A DNA stretch of 64,000 nt from Acanthopleura granulata (taxonomy: Eukaryota > Mollusca > Polyplacophora > Chitonida > Chitonidae): NCBI GenBank assembly GCA_016165875.1, contig JABBOT010000030.1:558001-622000 (forward strand), given 5' to 3'. Made by a program: the position numbers and the translations under genes. Position 1 is the stretch's first letter. Every line of letters begins with the position of its first letter. Below the pieces are notes generated by a model, which saw only the letters and a list, made by a program, of their open reading frames with translations, was not told the DNA's origin and searched no databases. This document shows positions 34,452 to 46,500 of this stretch, in pieces.

Positions 34452-34521
34452 ATGAATATGGCTAGTTCCTTCCTTCCTGCGTTGACTATAACAGCTGCGC
34501 TAATAGCTACATTGATCAAAG
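34452..34521 (+). CDS. Gene D signal-peptide exon
   Basis: Two in-frame ATGs at 34452 and 34458; the second starts MASSFLPALTITAALIATLI. Either gives a hydrophobic signal peptide. Donor gtaagc follows with one base of the next codon, phase 1 as in genes B and C. Confidence 0.65.
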
Positions 34522-37500
34522 GTAAGCCCTGTCATCTCTAACTTCTGTTTACGGGTACAGCAACGTAGTCACGTCATACGTTATACACAGTCTCAGTATT
34601 TTTTTTCTCGACAGGAGAGGTATCTACAAATGGCCATTACAGGAAAACGAATGCTGCGATCGTAACAAACCCAACGGGGTTGGAAAGATTAGTTTCTACG
34701 CATTCTTAAGATATTATATTTGTGTCTTTAATCATCGATGTTTGGTGCTTAAATTCTGGCCGTAACGAGGTCAACTCTGGTGAATGGCTACTACTCATCC
34801 TCAACGAAGTCAGCTTCGGCAGGAGAGGTATCAAACGGTCATTACGGGAAAACGACTGCCGCGACAGTAACAAACTCAGTGGGATTGGGGAAGATCGGTT
34901 TGTGAGTTTTCTACACATGGTACATTTGTGTTTTTAACCATCGACTTACCAAGGGAGTTCACCTTGTTTTTGTTGGAAAGTAATTTGTCCGTTAAAATCT
35001 CCTCCAGTCAGACTTATGAGAAGTTGGATTTAAACTAAGTTTTGTCTCGGACATGGTCCGATATTGAACTGATGTAACATATGCTGACACCTAACGCGTT
35101 GCGCGCTGAAACGGACTGATAACGTGGACACCACTTACATATATTTGGCTGCACTGAGCTTTCATTTGATACATGTACCATACATCACCATGCATATTCA
35201 TTGTTGGAAACATACCTAATATGTAGCTGTCCAAATTGTAAACAAACAAGGCCCGTCTGTTTCCTGGTCTAATCATTTGCTCCGTAACTCATGATACTAA
35301 AGAAGGAAGATATGGGCACACACACACGAAGATCGAAGTCCTAAACTCTCTTGAGAGCTGGGTTCATAACCGAACGAGTTACCGCTGTAATTTTTTTCGA
35401 TTTACAAAAATATGATTGCAGTAGATTAGAATTCCCCAACTTGACACCAGAAAGGCACAAATGATTTTGGTTCACATAATTATATTTTTATGACGAAAAT
35501 TCCCTCAGCAAAAAAACCCCTAAAATAGCGAAATTTGCTTTGGATCTTCCTTTTGCCTTCTGATAAAAGTAGAAATATGAATCACACCACTCCAAGTTTT
35601 CAAAGATATGTTGCATAGTAATTGTACTTCAGATTCAAGTCAATTTTCTCTCTTTTTTTCCAGGAAAAAAATTATAATTTACCCCCTCAACTCCTGGAAA
35701 CGATTTCCCAGCTGCTTACAAGTGGTCTTTTTAATTCAAACCCACGGTTTAATCGTTATTTAACAGCCTGACACAATTGCGATACCGTGGCTGTCAGCAT
35801 AGGGTAATTGTGTCGGTCAGTAAATAACTCGGTGAACTAATGTAAGTTGATTGCATTAGACCTGCAGAATTTAGCTTATGATACATTACATTACGGGGTA
35901 GCAGGTCCAGTCCCTCAGTGAATGTATGCACGGGTTGATTATATTTATTCAAAATAAGGTATTTCAGAATTTAGCTCACGTTAGATTACAAGTCCTTTAT
36001 TCATTCTGTTACCACTAGTTCACCATCACAAAAGGGACGGCACCATTTACCACTTGTTCACGGTGAAGAAATGACGGCTGCATTTGCCACTGGTTAACGT
36101 TAACAAAGTGAGAAACACATTACCACTGGTCCACGATGAACCAGTCACGGCTATATTACCACTGGTTCGCGATGACAAAAGTGAGAACGACATAGTGACA
36201 AAGCGACGGCTGCATTACCACTGGATCACTATCACAAAGTGCTTGCTACAGTTACCACCGATGCACGATGATAAATTGACGGCTACATTACTGCTGGTTC
36301 ATAATGAAAACGCGACGGCTACATTTACCACTTGTTCACGATAATAAAGTGAGAGCTACATTACCACTAATTGACGGTCACAAAATGACGCCTCATTTAC
36401 AACTGGTGCACGATGACAAAGTGAGAACTACATTACCACTTGTTCACGATTACATAGAGACGGCTGTATTATCAATGGTTTAAGATGAAGACGTGATGGC
36501 TACTTTTCCCACTGGTGCAAAATGAAATAGTGACGGATTTATTTCCCACTGCCTCTAGATGACAAGTTTACCATAAGTTCGCGATGACAAAGTGACAGCT
36601 ACATTTACCACTGGTTCACGATGAAAATATCACGGCTACTTTTACCACTGGTGCAAAATGACAAATTGACGGCTACGTTTACCACTGGTTCCCGAGGACA
36701 AAGTGAGCACTACATAATTACTTGTTCACGATGAAACGTGACGGCTGCATTTACCACTGGTTCACATCTGTCACTGGTTCACTATGGAAACGTGACGGCA
36801 ACATTTAACACTGGTTCACGATGACAAAGTAACGGCTATATTTACCGCTGGTTCAAAATGAAAACGGGAGGACTACATTTACCACTTAATGTAACAAATT
36901 GACCGTTATATTATCACTGTTTCACGATCACAAAATCACGGCTACATGAGATATCAGTGTTGTCAAGTCATCCTTTGAATACACTGTTTCGAGAATGACA
37001 ATCATTTAATAACATTTACACAATTTCAAGGCAGCACGCCGTTTTGATTTCCACATATTTTTGCTAAATTTTCACTGATTTTGATAAAACCCACGATTTT
37101 CGTTAAGTACATATTACGCATTTGTAGAATATTGTCAGACAGCAATAACTATTCGTATCAATAGTATTCGGAAGTTCTTCCTAATAGAGCTATCACACTG
37201 ATAAACGCTGGGTATGTTTTCTGGGTGAAAAAGGAACAGGTTGTATTATTACCCCATAGTATTATATCATATATAACAGATTTGTTCTGATGCTCCAACA
37301 TACACGTAACACTTAGGGTGTAATATAATACTGTATTGTCCATACAGCTTTATTATATTTTTGTGCTACATTAACATAATCTGTTTTACCTTAACTCACA
37401 AAAATGTTATTCATACTTGTTTATTATATTACTATTTATTTTTTTTATTGGTTCAATGTTTTTTTTTTATTGGTCCCGATGAAACAGTTAGGTTTTATGC

Positions 37501-40500
37501 ATACATGTATAAGCATATCTCGACTGTCCACTCACCAGCAATCACCCCACCTTAACCCCACCACCCACACCTCAACACCCTTATAACGCTCCCCTCAATA
37601 TATCTGATTCTTATTTATTTAAATGGAATCCTGAAAATACATACAGCCATCTCGCTTGAAAGAGAGGCCGATTTCATATCATTTAAAATAACCAGACCCT
37701 AAGTTCACCTATTCCCCGGGGACGAAAATTATCAACATTATGCCTCACGCATTCCTCATTAAAACAAGAAAGTACAAACTGTGCTTATTCTCTGTGAACA
37801 CAAAGTGAGTCAATGAAGCCCCGTGATGTAAACTTTCTGTAGGGAAAAATACATGGATAACACTTATGTAAAACAACAACAACAGGATTTTGTCACATTT
37901 ATACATCGGAGCATGGAGCTAGAAGACGAATTAGAATCACACGAGCGGATGTTAAAATCACGCCATGGAATACGTTTTCAGTTGTCGAATAAATAAAAGC
38001 CCATAATTCTGAGATACAAAAGAAAATACCATTGGTGCTTTTAGGATTCTGTTAGTTTGTGGTTTTGTTCAATACAACCACTCTGGCAATGTTTATATAT
38101 CCAGTTTTTTGAGGTGAGGTTTCAACTGTCATTTTTGATAGAAAAAATCATTTCGTATCTTTATGTTTGTGTCACATGTGTAAGCCAAGATTAGTTTTTA
38201 AGGTATCTTATTTGTCTGTTTACAGAATTGCGCCTATAATCTTCGTGTTTTTCTCCTCCAGGCTCTTCAGCAGACCAGTGTAACGGTCAGTGTGGATATG
38301 GGACGTATTGCCGAGAGAACCGGGATATCCTCCGTGGTTATTATACCTGCCATTGTAAAGAAGGTTTTGCCATGTTAACCAGCCAAAGACGGGTTTGGTA
38401 TTGTTACGGTGGGTAATATAAATGCTGTGTCACACGTAATTATAAACACTAAATACATCCACTTATTGAGGAAATCTTTAGACCGAGACATACACTCTGA
38501 TTCTCTAAGTGGTATTATGTACTATATCGACACTTGATTGGCTGCCTCCATAAAGTGCATTGGGCCTATCACTGGTTGAGATATATCAATCTGGAATACC
38601 TGGTCAGCCAAGCCTAATTGAAACTAATTATAGACTGTTGTGCTTGTTGGACTTGTTTTTATCTATGTCGTGAAATTATGCAATTTCCTGTCTCGACTAT
38701 TTACGAATAATTTGGTTCTACAGAAGACTGCTCTCGGTATAGGACAGGATGTTCTCCAAACACTCTGTGCGACGGTTATTGGTGTTTATGTCAGCATTTT
38801 TATTGGTCCCTCTGAAACAGTTAGGTTTTATACATACATGTATAAGCATATCTCGACCGTCCGCTCACCAGCAATCACCCCACCTTAACCCCACCACCCA
38901 CACCTCAACACCCTTATAACGCTCTGTCTTCTCTCAATATTTCTGATCCTTATTTATTTAAATGGAATCCTGAAAATACACTCGCTTGAAAGAGAGGCCG
39001 ACTTGACATCATTTTAAATAACCAGGCCCTAAGTTCACCTATTTACCGGGGACGAAAATTATCAACATTATGCCTCACGCATTCCTCATTAAAACAAGAA
39101 AGTACAAACTGTGCTTATTCTCTGTAAACACAAAGTGAGTAAATGAAGCCCCGTGATGTAAACTTTCTGTAGGGGAAAATACATGAAGAACACTTATGTA
39201 GAACAACAAGAACATTTTGTCACATTTATACATCGGAGCATGCAGCTAGAAGACGAATTAGAATCAAGCGCGGAGATGTTAAAATCACACTATGGAATAA
39301 GTTTTCAGTTGTCGAATAAATAAAAACCCATAATTCTGAGATACAAAAGAAAACACCATTGGTACTTTTAGGATTGTGTTAGTTTGTGTTTTTGCTCGAT
39401 AGAAAGACTCTGGCAATGTTTATATATCTAGTTTTTGAGATGGAGTGTAAACTGTCATTTTTGATAGAAAAAATCATTTCTTCTCTTAATGTTCGTGTCA
39501 TATCTGTAAACCAAGATTAGTTTTTAACGTATCTGATTTGAGTGTTTACAGAATTGTGCCTATAATCTCATCCAGGTTTTCCAGCAGACCAGTGTAAGGA
39601 CAAATGTGGACATGGGACGTTATGCCACAAGAACTGGGGTACCTTATATGGTTATTATTATACTTGCCGTTGTAAAGAAGGTTTTGAGGATTTAACTCTA
39701 TGGCGTGGATTCGTTTATGTTTGTTATGGTAAGTTAATTAATTATTGTGGCCCATGTAATTATAAAAACAAAATGCATCTAGTTATTGAGGAAATCTTTA
39801 GATTGAGACATACACTCTGATTCTCCATTTGGTACTATATTCTATATGAATATTTTATTGGCCTTCTCTAAAAATACATTGGGTGTGCCACTGGTTAAGA
39901 TATATCAATCTGGAATACCTGGTCAGCCAGGCCTTATTGAAATTAATTATAGGCTGTTGTGCTTTCATAAAAGTTGAACTTATTCTTATCTATGCCGTGA
40001 AATTATGCAATTCCCTGTCTCCACTATTTATAAACAATTTGGCTCTACAGAACTCTGCTCTCGGTATAGGCCAAAGTGTTCTCCAAACGCTCGGTGCGAC
40101 GGTTATTGGTGTTTATGTCAGCATGGGGCTAGAGACGTGTTGACTGGGGAATGTCCAGGTAAGTCACCTAGTAACTACATGTAACGGCAGACGAAGAGTG
40201 TCTCTCCTTCTTAAAGGTCACTTATCAAGCTCTTCCAGTGGTGTGTGGCCTTGTTAAAGGAAGCTAGGTCAATGTTGATAGCGTCGTTAACATCATTTCC
40301 AAAGTTTTTTCGCCCTTTATTTGCTTTCCACGTGTTAAATGGTGTAAATTAGCAAAAATCTCGTCATGGGTTGAGGCGAAGCTGAAGATGCTGCAAACAT
40401 ATTAGTCTTATGCTCTTTAAGCTCACCACATTTCGGGTAACATACGAAACCTGAATCATCTGAGTAAGCAAGAGCCCGGCAACAGACTCATTTACAGTCA

Positions 40501-43500
40501 AATTTAAATTAATAAATTTTAAACCAAAACACAAAAAACGATTTGTCTCATACCGTATAGAAAATCGCATTTGGTGCTCGACGTAAACTCAGTTTCCATA
40601 CCACCAACAATGGTGGTCGTGCTATAAAGTTGCAAATATATCTGTATGCGAGAGCCGTGTGCAAGAGTTCAACTCTAAATATATATTTTTTTGAATCAAA
40701 TTGCCCTATTTTCAGATGTCAAAATGTTAGCTAGAGATAGAATTTTCCTTGTTTCTAAGACGAATTTGTTTCGTGTTATCATTTTCCTGCTTTTTTTTGT
40801 TTTGCCCAAACATTTTATTCGTTTATTTATTTGATTGGTGTTTTACGCCGTACTGAAGAATGTGTCACTTATACAACAGTAGCCAGCATTATGGTGGGCC
40901 GAAACCGGGAAGAGTCCGGAGAAAACCCACGACCATCCGCACGTCGCTGGCCCAAACATTTTAGATGCGGGCATAGCTATGGATACTTTCCTCCTCTGTC
41001 TCATAATTAATTGACCGTTTTTAAAATCGACCGATCTTAAAGAAAATAGATGTATCAAACAGTGTTTGTTTGGTCTTTAAACGGTGTATTTCTCAATTTT
41101 CTAACGACTTAAAATAAGACGAAGTCATATTAACGCACTTGTTACCGCATTGTAATTTTTTCAATTTATATCAGTAGTCTATATCTATCACTTTTATACT
41201 TATCAAATGTTTACCTTCATCTAAACTTTCCACAAGTGTTCATGTTATATTCACAAGTTGGTCCGATTCAATCATTATCAACGCTGACACATCGACAAGT
41301 GAGTGATTCATTGCATGAATGCACTATTTCCCATGCCACCCCACTCCAACCCACATGTATGGGAGATGCCCTGCAATGCCAAAGGCTTCCTGATGCGATC
41401 ATTTATTCATATGATTGCTTTTTAACACCACACCTTTTTCTGCACATTTTTTCACTCATACAAGGATGGAGGAAAGCGTTGCGTCCAGGTTAAACTATCC
41501 ACGTTGGACAAGTTACTGACGAACTTGACTTCGCACAGATATGAAGACCATATTGGTGGAATGATCTTCAACTAACGTAAAACTCTGGGCATATAAGCCT
41601 TGTCCATTATTTTGTATTCAGCCACAGAGGCAATTATCATCGTTTTTTATGTAACCATCAACAGACCAATTTAAATAGAGTGAATGCCTAGAAGTATGGC
41701 AGCCCTTGCCAAGATTAATTATATCAACCATGGGAAGATACTTGTAATGTGGGTTTTCCATGTGAGTTTTGTAATCGCCAACAGGAAAACTGTGTTTTGT
41801 TATGTTTACAGAGTGTATTGTTTTTAGTTTTATAAAGTTTCATTGTGGGGAGATATCAAATTAACCCAATTATTGCACTGTATTATTTTTTTCAATTAAC
41901 ATCAATTTTGTAAATATACTTGTTTCATACTTATCAAGTGCTTACTTGCAGCTGAAAATTCAACAAGTGTTCGAGATCAATTGACAAATCAAACTGATTC
42001 AACCGTTATGAACACCCATCCATCGACATGTGAGTGCGCTTTGCTATTTGCTTTCAACGAAATGCCATAAAACACCATTCAAGTGAAGAAATAAATATTA
42101 CACCAGGCCCTAAAAGTATGGATAAGAAATAAAATAAGACATTCTTTACCCAGCGACATTTTTCTCGATAAAAACTCCTGTAATTCATTGAAATTGTATA
42201 CGTATAGATGTTGACAGCATATTTCAATTTTGCTGACAGAAATCGAGTGTCTTGCATTGTTAACCCGGCGCAACGCAAAAGTTAGACCCTCATTTGAAAT
42301 ACTTAAATCCTAAAGGCTGAAAATATGTATGGGTTTTCAGTATGTAACGGTAATTTAAAAATTCCAAAGTTTTACAGTTTTCGCTTTAACACAGAAGCAG
42401 AGTACAAGGCAGATAATCACACTGTGGGTTTTTCTTTACACCGTGTCGCAAGTCTTCTTCCGTAATTTGAACAACTTTAATAGCCGTTAAATCCTCAATT
42501 TTTCTACACGGAAAAGATATTTATTTTCCCTGGTCATGTTATCACGTGATAAACCATGAATCAATGGGATATATAATCTCCTCACTGTCTGTAGCTCTAT
42601 AAATTTGATAGTGTAATGCTGATGTTGGTATTGTACTCCTGACTGGCTTTCGGTTTGGATTAAAGGGTGACAAAAGTGTTTTAAATATTAAAGTGAAAGA
42701 CAACTTAAAATGAATTGTGTTGAGTGAATAAAGTATAAAAACTGTATCTGAAAATACCTTTTTTATATTTTTCTCACCAAGTTCAACGCCGTCAGAAGAT
42801 TTTATTGTACGACTCACGTTATGGACCATATTGAACCGGCTAAAGAACAGTGACGTCATGCATTCCTTTCAGCTGCTAACCACCATCTGACTGTTATATG
42901 TTTACGTTCTGCATGAAAAGACATACAGCAGTACACCTATATCTGTGTTTTATGTGGAAATATGACAGTCTGAGACTCTTTAGCAGCGAAAAAGAATGTA
43001 AGACGCCATTGTTGTTAAGCCTGTTCAGTCAAAATATTTGACTGGGTTTAATTTGGTGGGCAGAAAATCAAAAAAAAAATCAGTAAATGTATTTTGAAAT
43101 AAAGTTTTTTATGCTCTTCACACTCACCACAACTTCTCTTTGGAGTGATCGTTGACTTTATTATACACCTCCCTACGATATGACTTCATATTGTACCTCT
43201 CAATACCACACCCCAGCTTTATTTCCCCTGCAGACCATATTTGTAATTTATATTCTTAGAATCCTATATTTTGTGATGAAATCCTTACGTCCAGTGACAG
43301 TTACTGCATGAACATCCAGTCATACTATAAGTGTGACGTCAGTTTCTAAAGCTCCTAAGCCATAGTACTTGTCTGACGTCCGTTTCAAAGATGGCTTTTT
43401 TAAATACAGGAATACTATGATAATATAAGCATTCCATAATATAATGAAAACTATACATTTATATAATGAGCATACAGCATCATGTTATACATGAGTATAG

Positions 43501-46500
43501 CGCTGATTTCGGTGTTTTTGTTGATGGACTAAGCATCCGTGAGGCCTGGCCCGTTTGCGTTGTTTTCATGTTACTGTGTACATATATTAAATGTGGTGAC
43601 AACACAGCACTTTGAGTAATTCTAAACCAGTGACGTCTCATAAATTGCATTTAACATCGCATTTGGATTATTTACCCAATTCTCCTTAAACCATGATGCT
43701 AGGGGGAGCGCAAGCTGTTACTTAAACAATGATATGAACAGTAAGAAAAAAATCCTAACTACTGTAAATTGACAAGAGCTTGGATTTCACCGGTAACGTG
43801 TGACCAATTGACGACCATCCCACTGTCGTCGCTGCCCTGGTTTTACTCTCTATGCCATAGTCTTTCTTACCCAGCATGAGACAAAATCCTTTGCTTTTGA
43901 TTGGATTGCAGTGGTCACGTGACAAGTTTTTGTTCAAAACTTGTTTCAAAAGTAGACTACAGCAAGATACATGATTCGTAATATCGATTTTCCATTTCAG
44001 TGATCGGTTTCCGTCTGTCTGTCAGTCCATGCCGCATATGTTCCGCACACTTCTTTCAAAATGCTACTAATTACTGATAGAGCTTTTGTCCAATTTCAAA
44101 AGAGTTTGACTCCGTGATAATTTTGTCCCAAACAGTACCGCTACTGTCTCATCAGAGACTATAGATTAAACGTTACAATGTTAGAAGATAAAAAATCGTC
44201 TGCCCTAAATGTTCATATCCGACAAAATAAATCACCGTGATAGACTTTTTTGGACTATTTTAAAGGACATCAAACACATACACAAGGTCGTCTTTACAAT
44301 GGCTTTGTCAGGGCCACATACATTTACATGTAAGCTGTACGCGTGGACTGTCTGTTAAATTTACCCGTAGAGTTTATGAGAATAATGATGGTGTATACAT
44401 GTACTATTATTTCATCTCTGTAGTCCTCATTGGTACAAGTAATTATCGGTCAGGTTCTTTGAAAATATAAACAGTGCACAGGATTAGGACACATTTATAA
44501 AGAACGGTGAATTGCTGCGCCTTTAACATGTTAACAGAAGGCAAATCAAACCATAACTCACATTTATCCCAAGTTTTTTTTCATTACTACCCTCAATGCT
44601 TTAATGTCTTGAAAATTTAGGCATCTAAATCGACATTTGTATAACACCCGTCAACCAAAATGGGATTTCCGGGTCAACGCACGTGAGATTAGTTCCTAAA
44701 ACAAACGCTAAACACAAACCACTCAGGAATCTGAAAAGTATATAAAGTAAACAATAAGAGCGGATTCCTAGAATGGAAGGATGAAATCAGTACAAAAATC
44801 ATGTGCCGTGCACAATAATCAAATATGTGTCTCAGTTATACTTTGATTGGGACTGTTCATATATCCAACGTGGCAATCATACTTAATACCATGAACATAC
44901 AACCCCTAGACCTGGGTTAAGCGGAATTTGACAAAAACATATGTGGAATTACATCTATTTTACCGCATTAGTGATATGGTAATCCAAAGGTCTATGAATT
45001 TTTCCCTTAAGACAACACAGTTCGGTCAGTTTTTCCGGCGCTAAGAAAATTTGATTCACACATATGTATGTCATTTTTGTGTATTTTTGCATATTCATTA
45101 TGAGTATGGTTTGGGATCTATGGTTTGTACGAAAGAATAGTGTGGAAATATATGCCTCATTCGGAAGTTTTTGCAGAAATATGTTACATTTGTGAAAAAT
45201 CCCTATATGTTCTTGTGGGTCTCGGCAGCCGAGGTGGATTCAAGTCCAATTTATATATATGTATATATTCTAAGGACGCCTCGTCGTCTTGAAAACTTGT
45301 TGACTACGACGTTAAACCCAAGCACACCTACATACATACATATGAAGTGGAGTTAGCTCTAGGTGAGTGTAAACTGTAATTTACAGTGATCGAGAATCTC
45401 AAAGAGGTACCGTGATAGACGTGTCGAACTAGATGGCTAATATTTTAGCCATATCGTAGAGATCAAGCGGGCCTGAATGGTTTTCGATGTGATGAGAACA
45501 TCCAAAATGAAAGGAAATAGACGAACACATTTGAAACTAGAATAATGAGCTAAACATAAACCAAAATTCAAAAATCATAGGGCCACTGTCACATAAATCA
45601 AATATATATATTCAATGGAACAAAATCGTTGCGGAACGTGAGCAAAGTCTAGAGTCAACCTGGATATCGGGGCAACGATTACTTCGAGAATACAGCTGGG
45701 TCTTTACAGGAATTTCAAGCACGAAACCTCATTAAAACTTAGAGGCATGCCGTGTGTGTTAGAATTATTTATTTATTTATTTCTCTGACTGGTGTTTTAT
45801 GCCGTACTCAAGAACATGTCACTTACACCACGGCGGCCAGCATTTTGTTTGGAGGATATCGAACAGATTCCGGGAGAAGCGCACGAAAATCCGCAGGTTG
45901 TATTAAAATTAGCCAGGGAGAATAGTTTGAAGTTTACAATGGAACTGAAGGTCGCACTCATATTACCACTGAAGTAATCCTGAATATTATAGGTAAAGTC
46001 CGTATACGGGATCTTCGATATAGAGTTTTAAGGCCATGTTTTGCTCACCCATCTTCGGCTGCATTGGGGAAGAGATTCCAGCCTTGCTTTAACTCCCAGT
46101 AACACGCATTCAAATTAACTCGTCACAGTATGAAATGTTCCCGATGTGGCGTTAAACCAGGAACATGCTACTCGTCACAGTATGAAATGTTCCCAATGTG
46201 GCGTTAAACCAGGAACATGCTACCCTGCATTCCTACCAGAAAGAGCAGGCGAATATTAGATTGCGTGTCCTTAACCCGCCTCCAAACCAACACGATAAAC
46301 TACTAATGGTGAAATGCACATTGATAAAATTAAGATTCCATCTTTACACCTATCCGTGGACAGTAAGAAAACAACCTGGGTGAGAATAAATGGTATTCAC
46401 TGTTGTAGATGGAACGCCTAAGGTTTCAACTACAAGGACACTACGACCGACAACTACAACAACACGGGCAAGACCTGCATTCTTGACGTCCACTGTGGCT

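Larger units (their letters stand above)
37465..40140. repeat. 1.3-kb tandem duplication in gene D
   Basis: The segment from about 37465 to 38800 is repeated from about 38806 to 40125, an offset of 1314-1341 bp. Each copy begins 'attggtccc..tgaaacagtt' and holds one EGF-like exon plus a following EGF-like exon. The junction falls inside the second exon of the first copy, truncating it. Confidence 0.8.
40159..41951. other. Gene D intron
   Basis: Holds a SINE piece (40815-40960) and a degenerate stalk-exon copy (41221-41296). The rest shows nothing recognisable. Confidence 0.45.
42030..46408. other. Long intron of gene D
   Basis: Contains the unclassified repeat (43590-43870), a SINE tail (45210-45345), a LINE 3' fragment (45430-45600) and a SINE (45765-45905). 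From about 46260 it becomes homologous to gene A (from about 6170). Nothing else is recognised. Confidence 0.45.

Noticed and set aside
36084..36344. Repetitive open frame of 86 codons
   Set aside because: It is the 37-bp minisatellite read in one frame; indels between units break it elsewhere.
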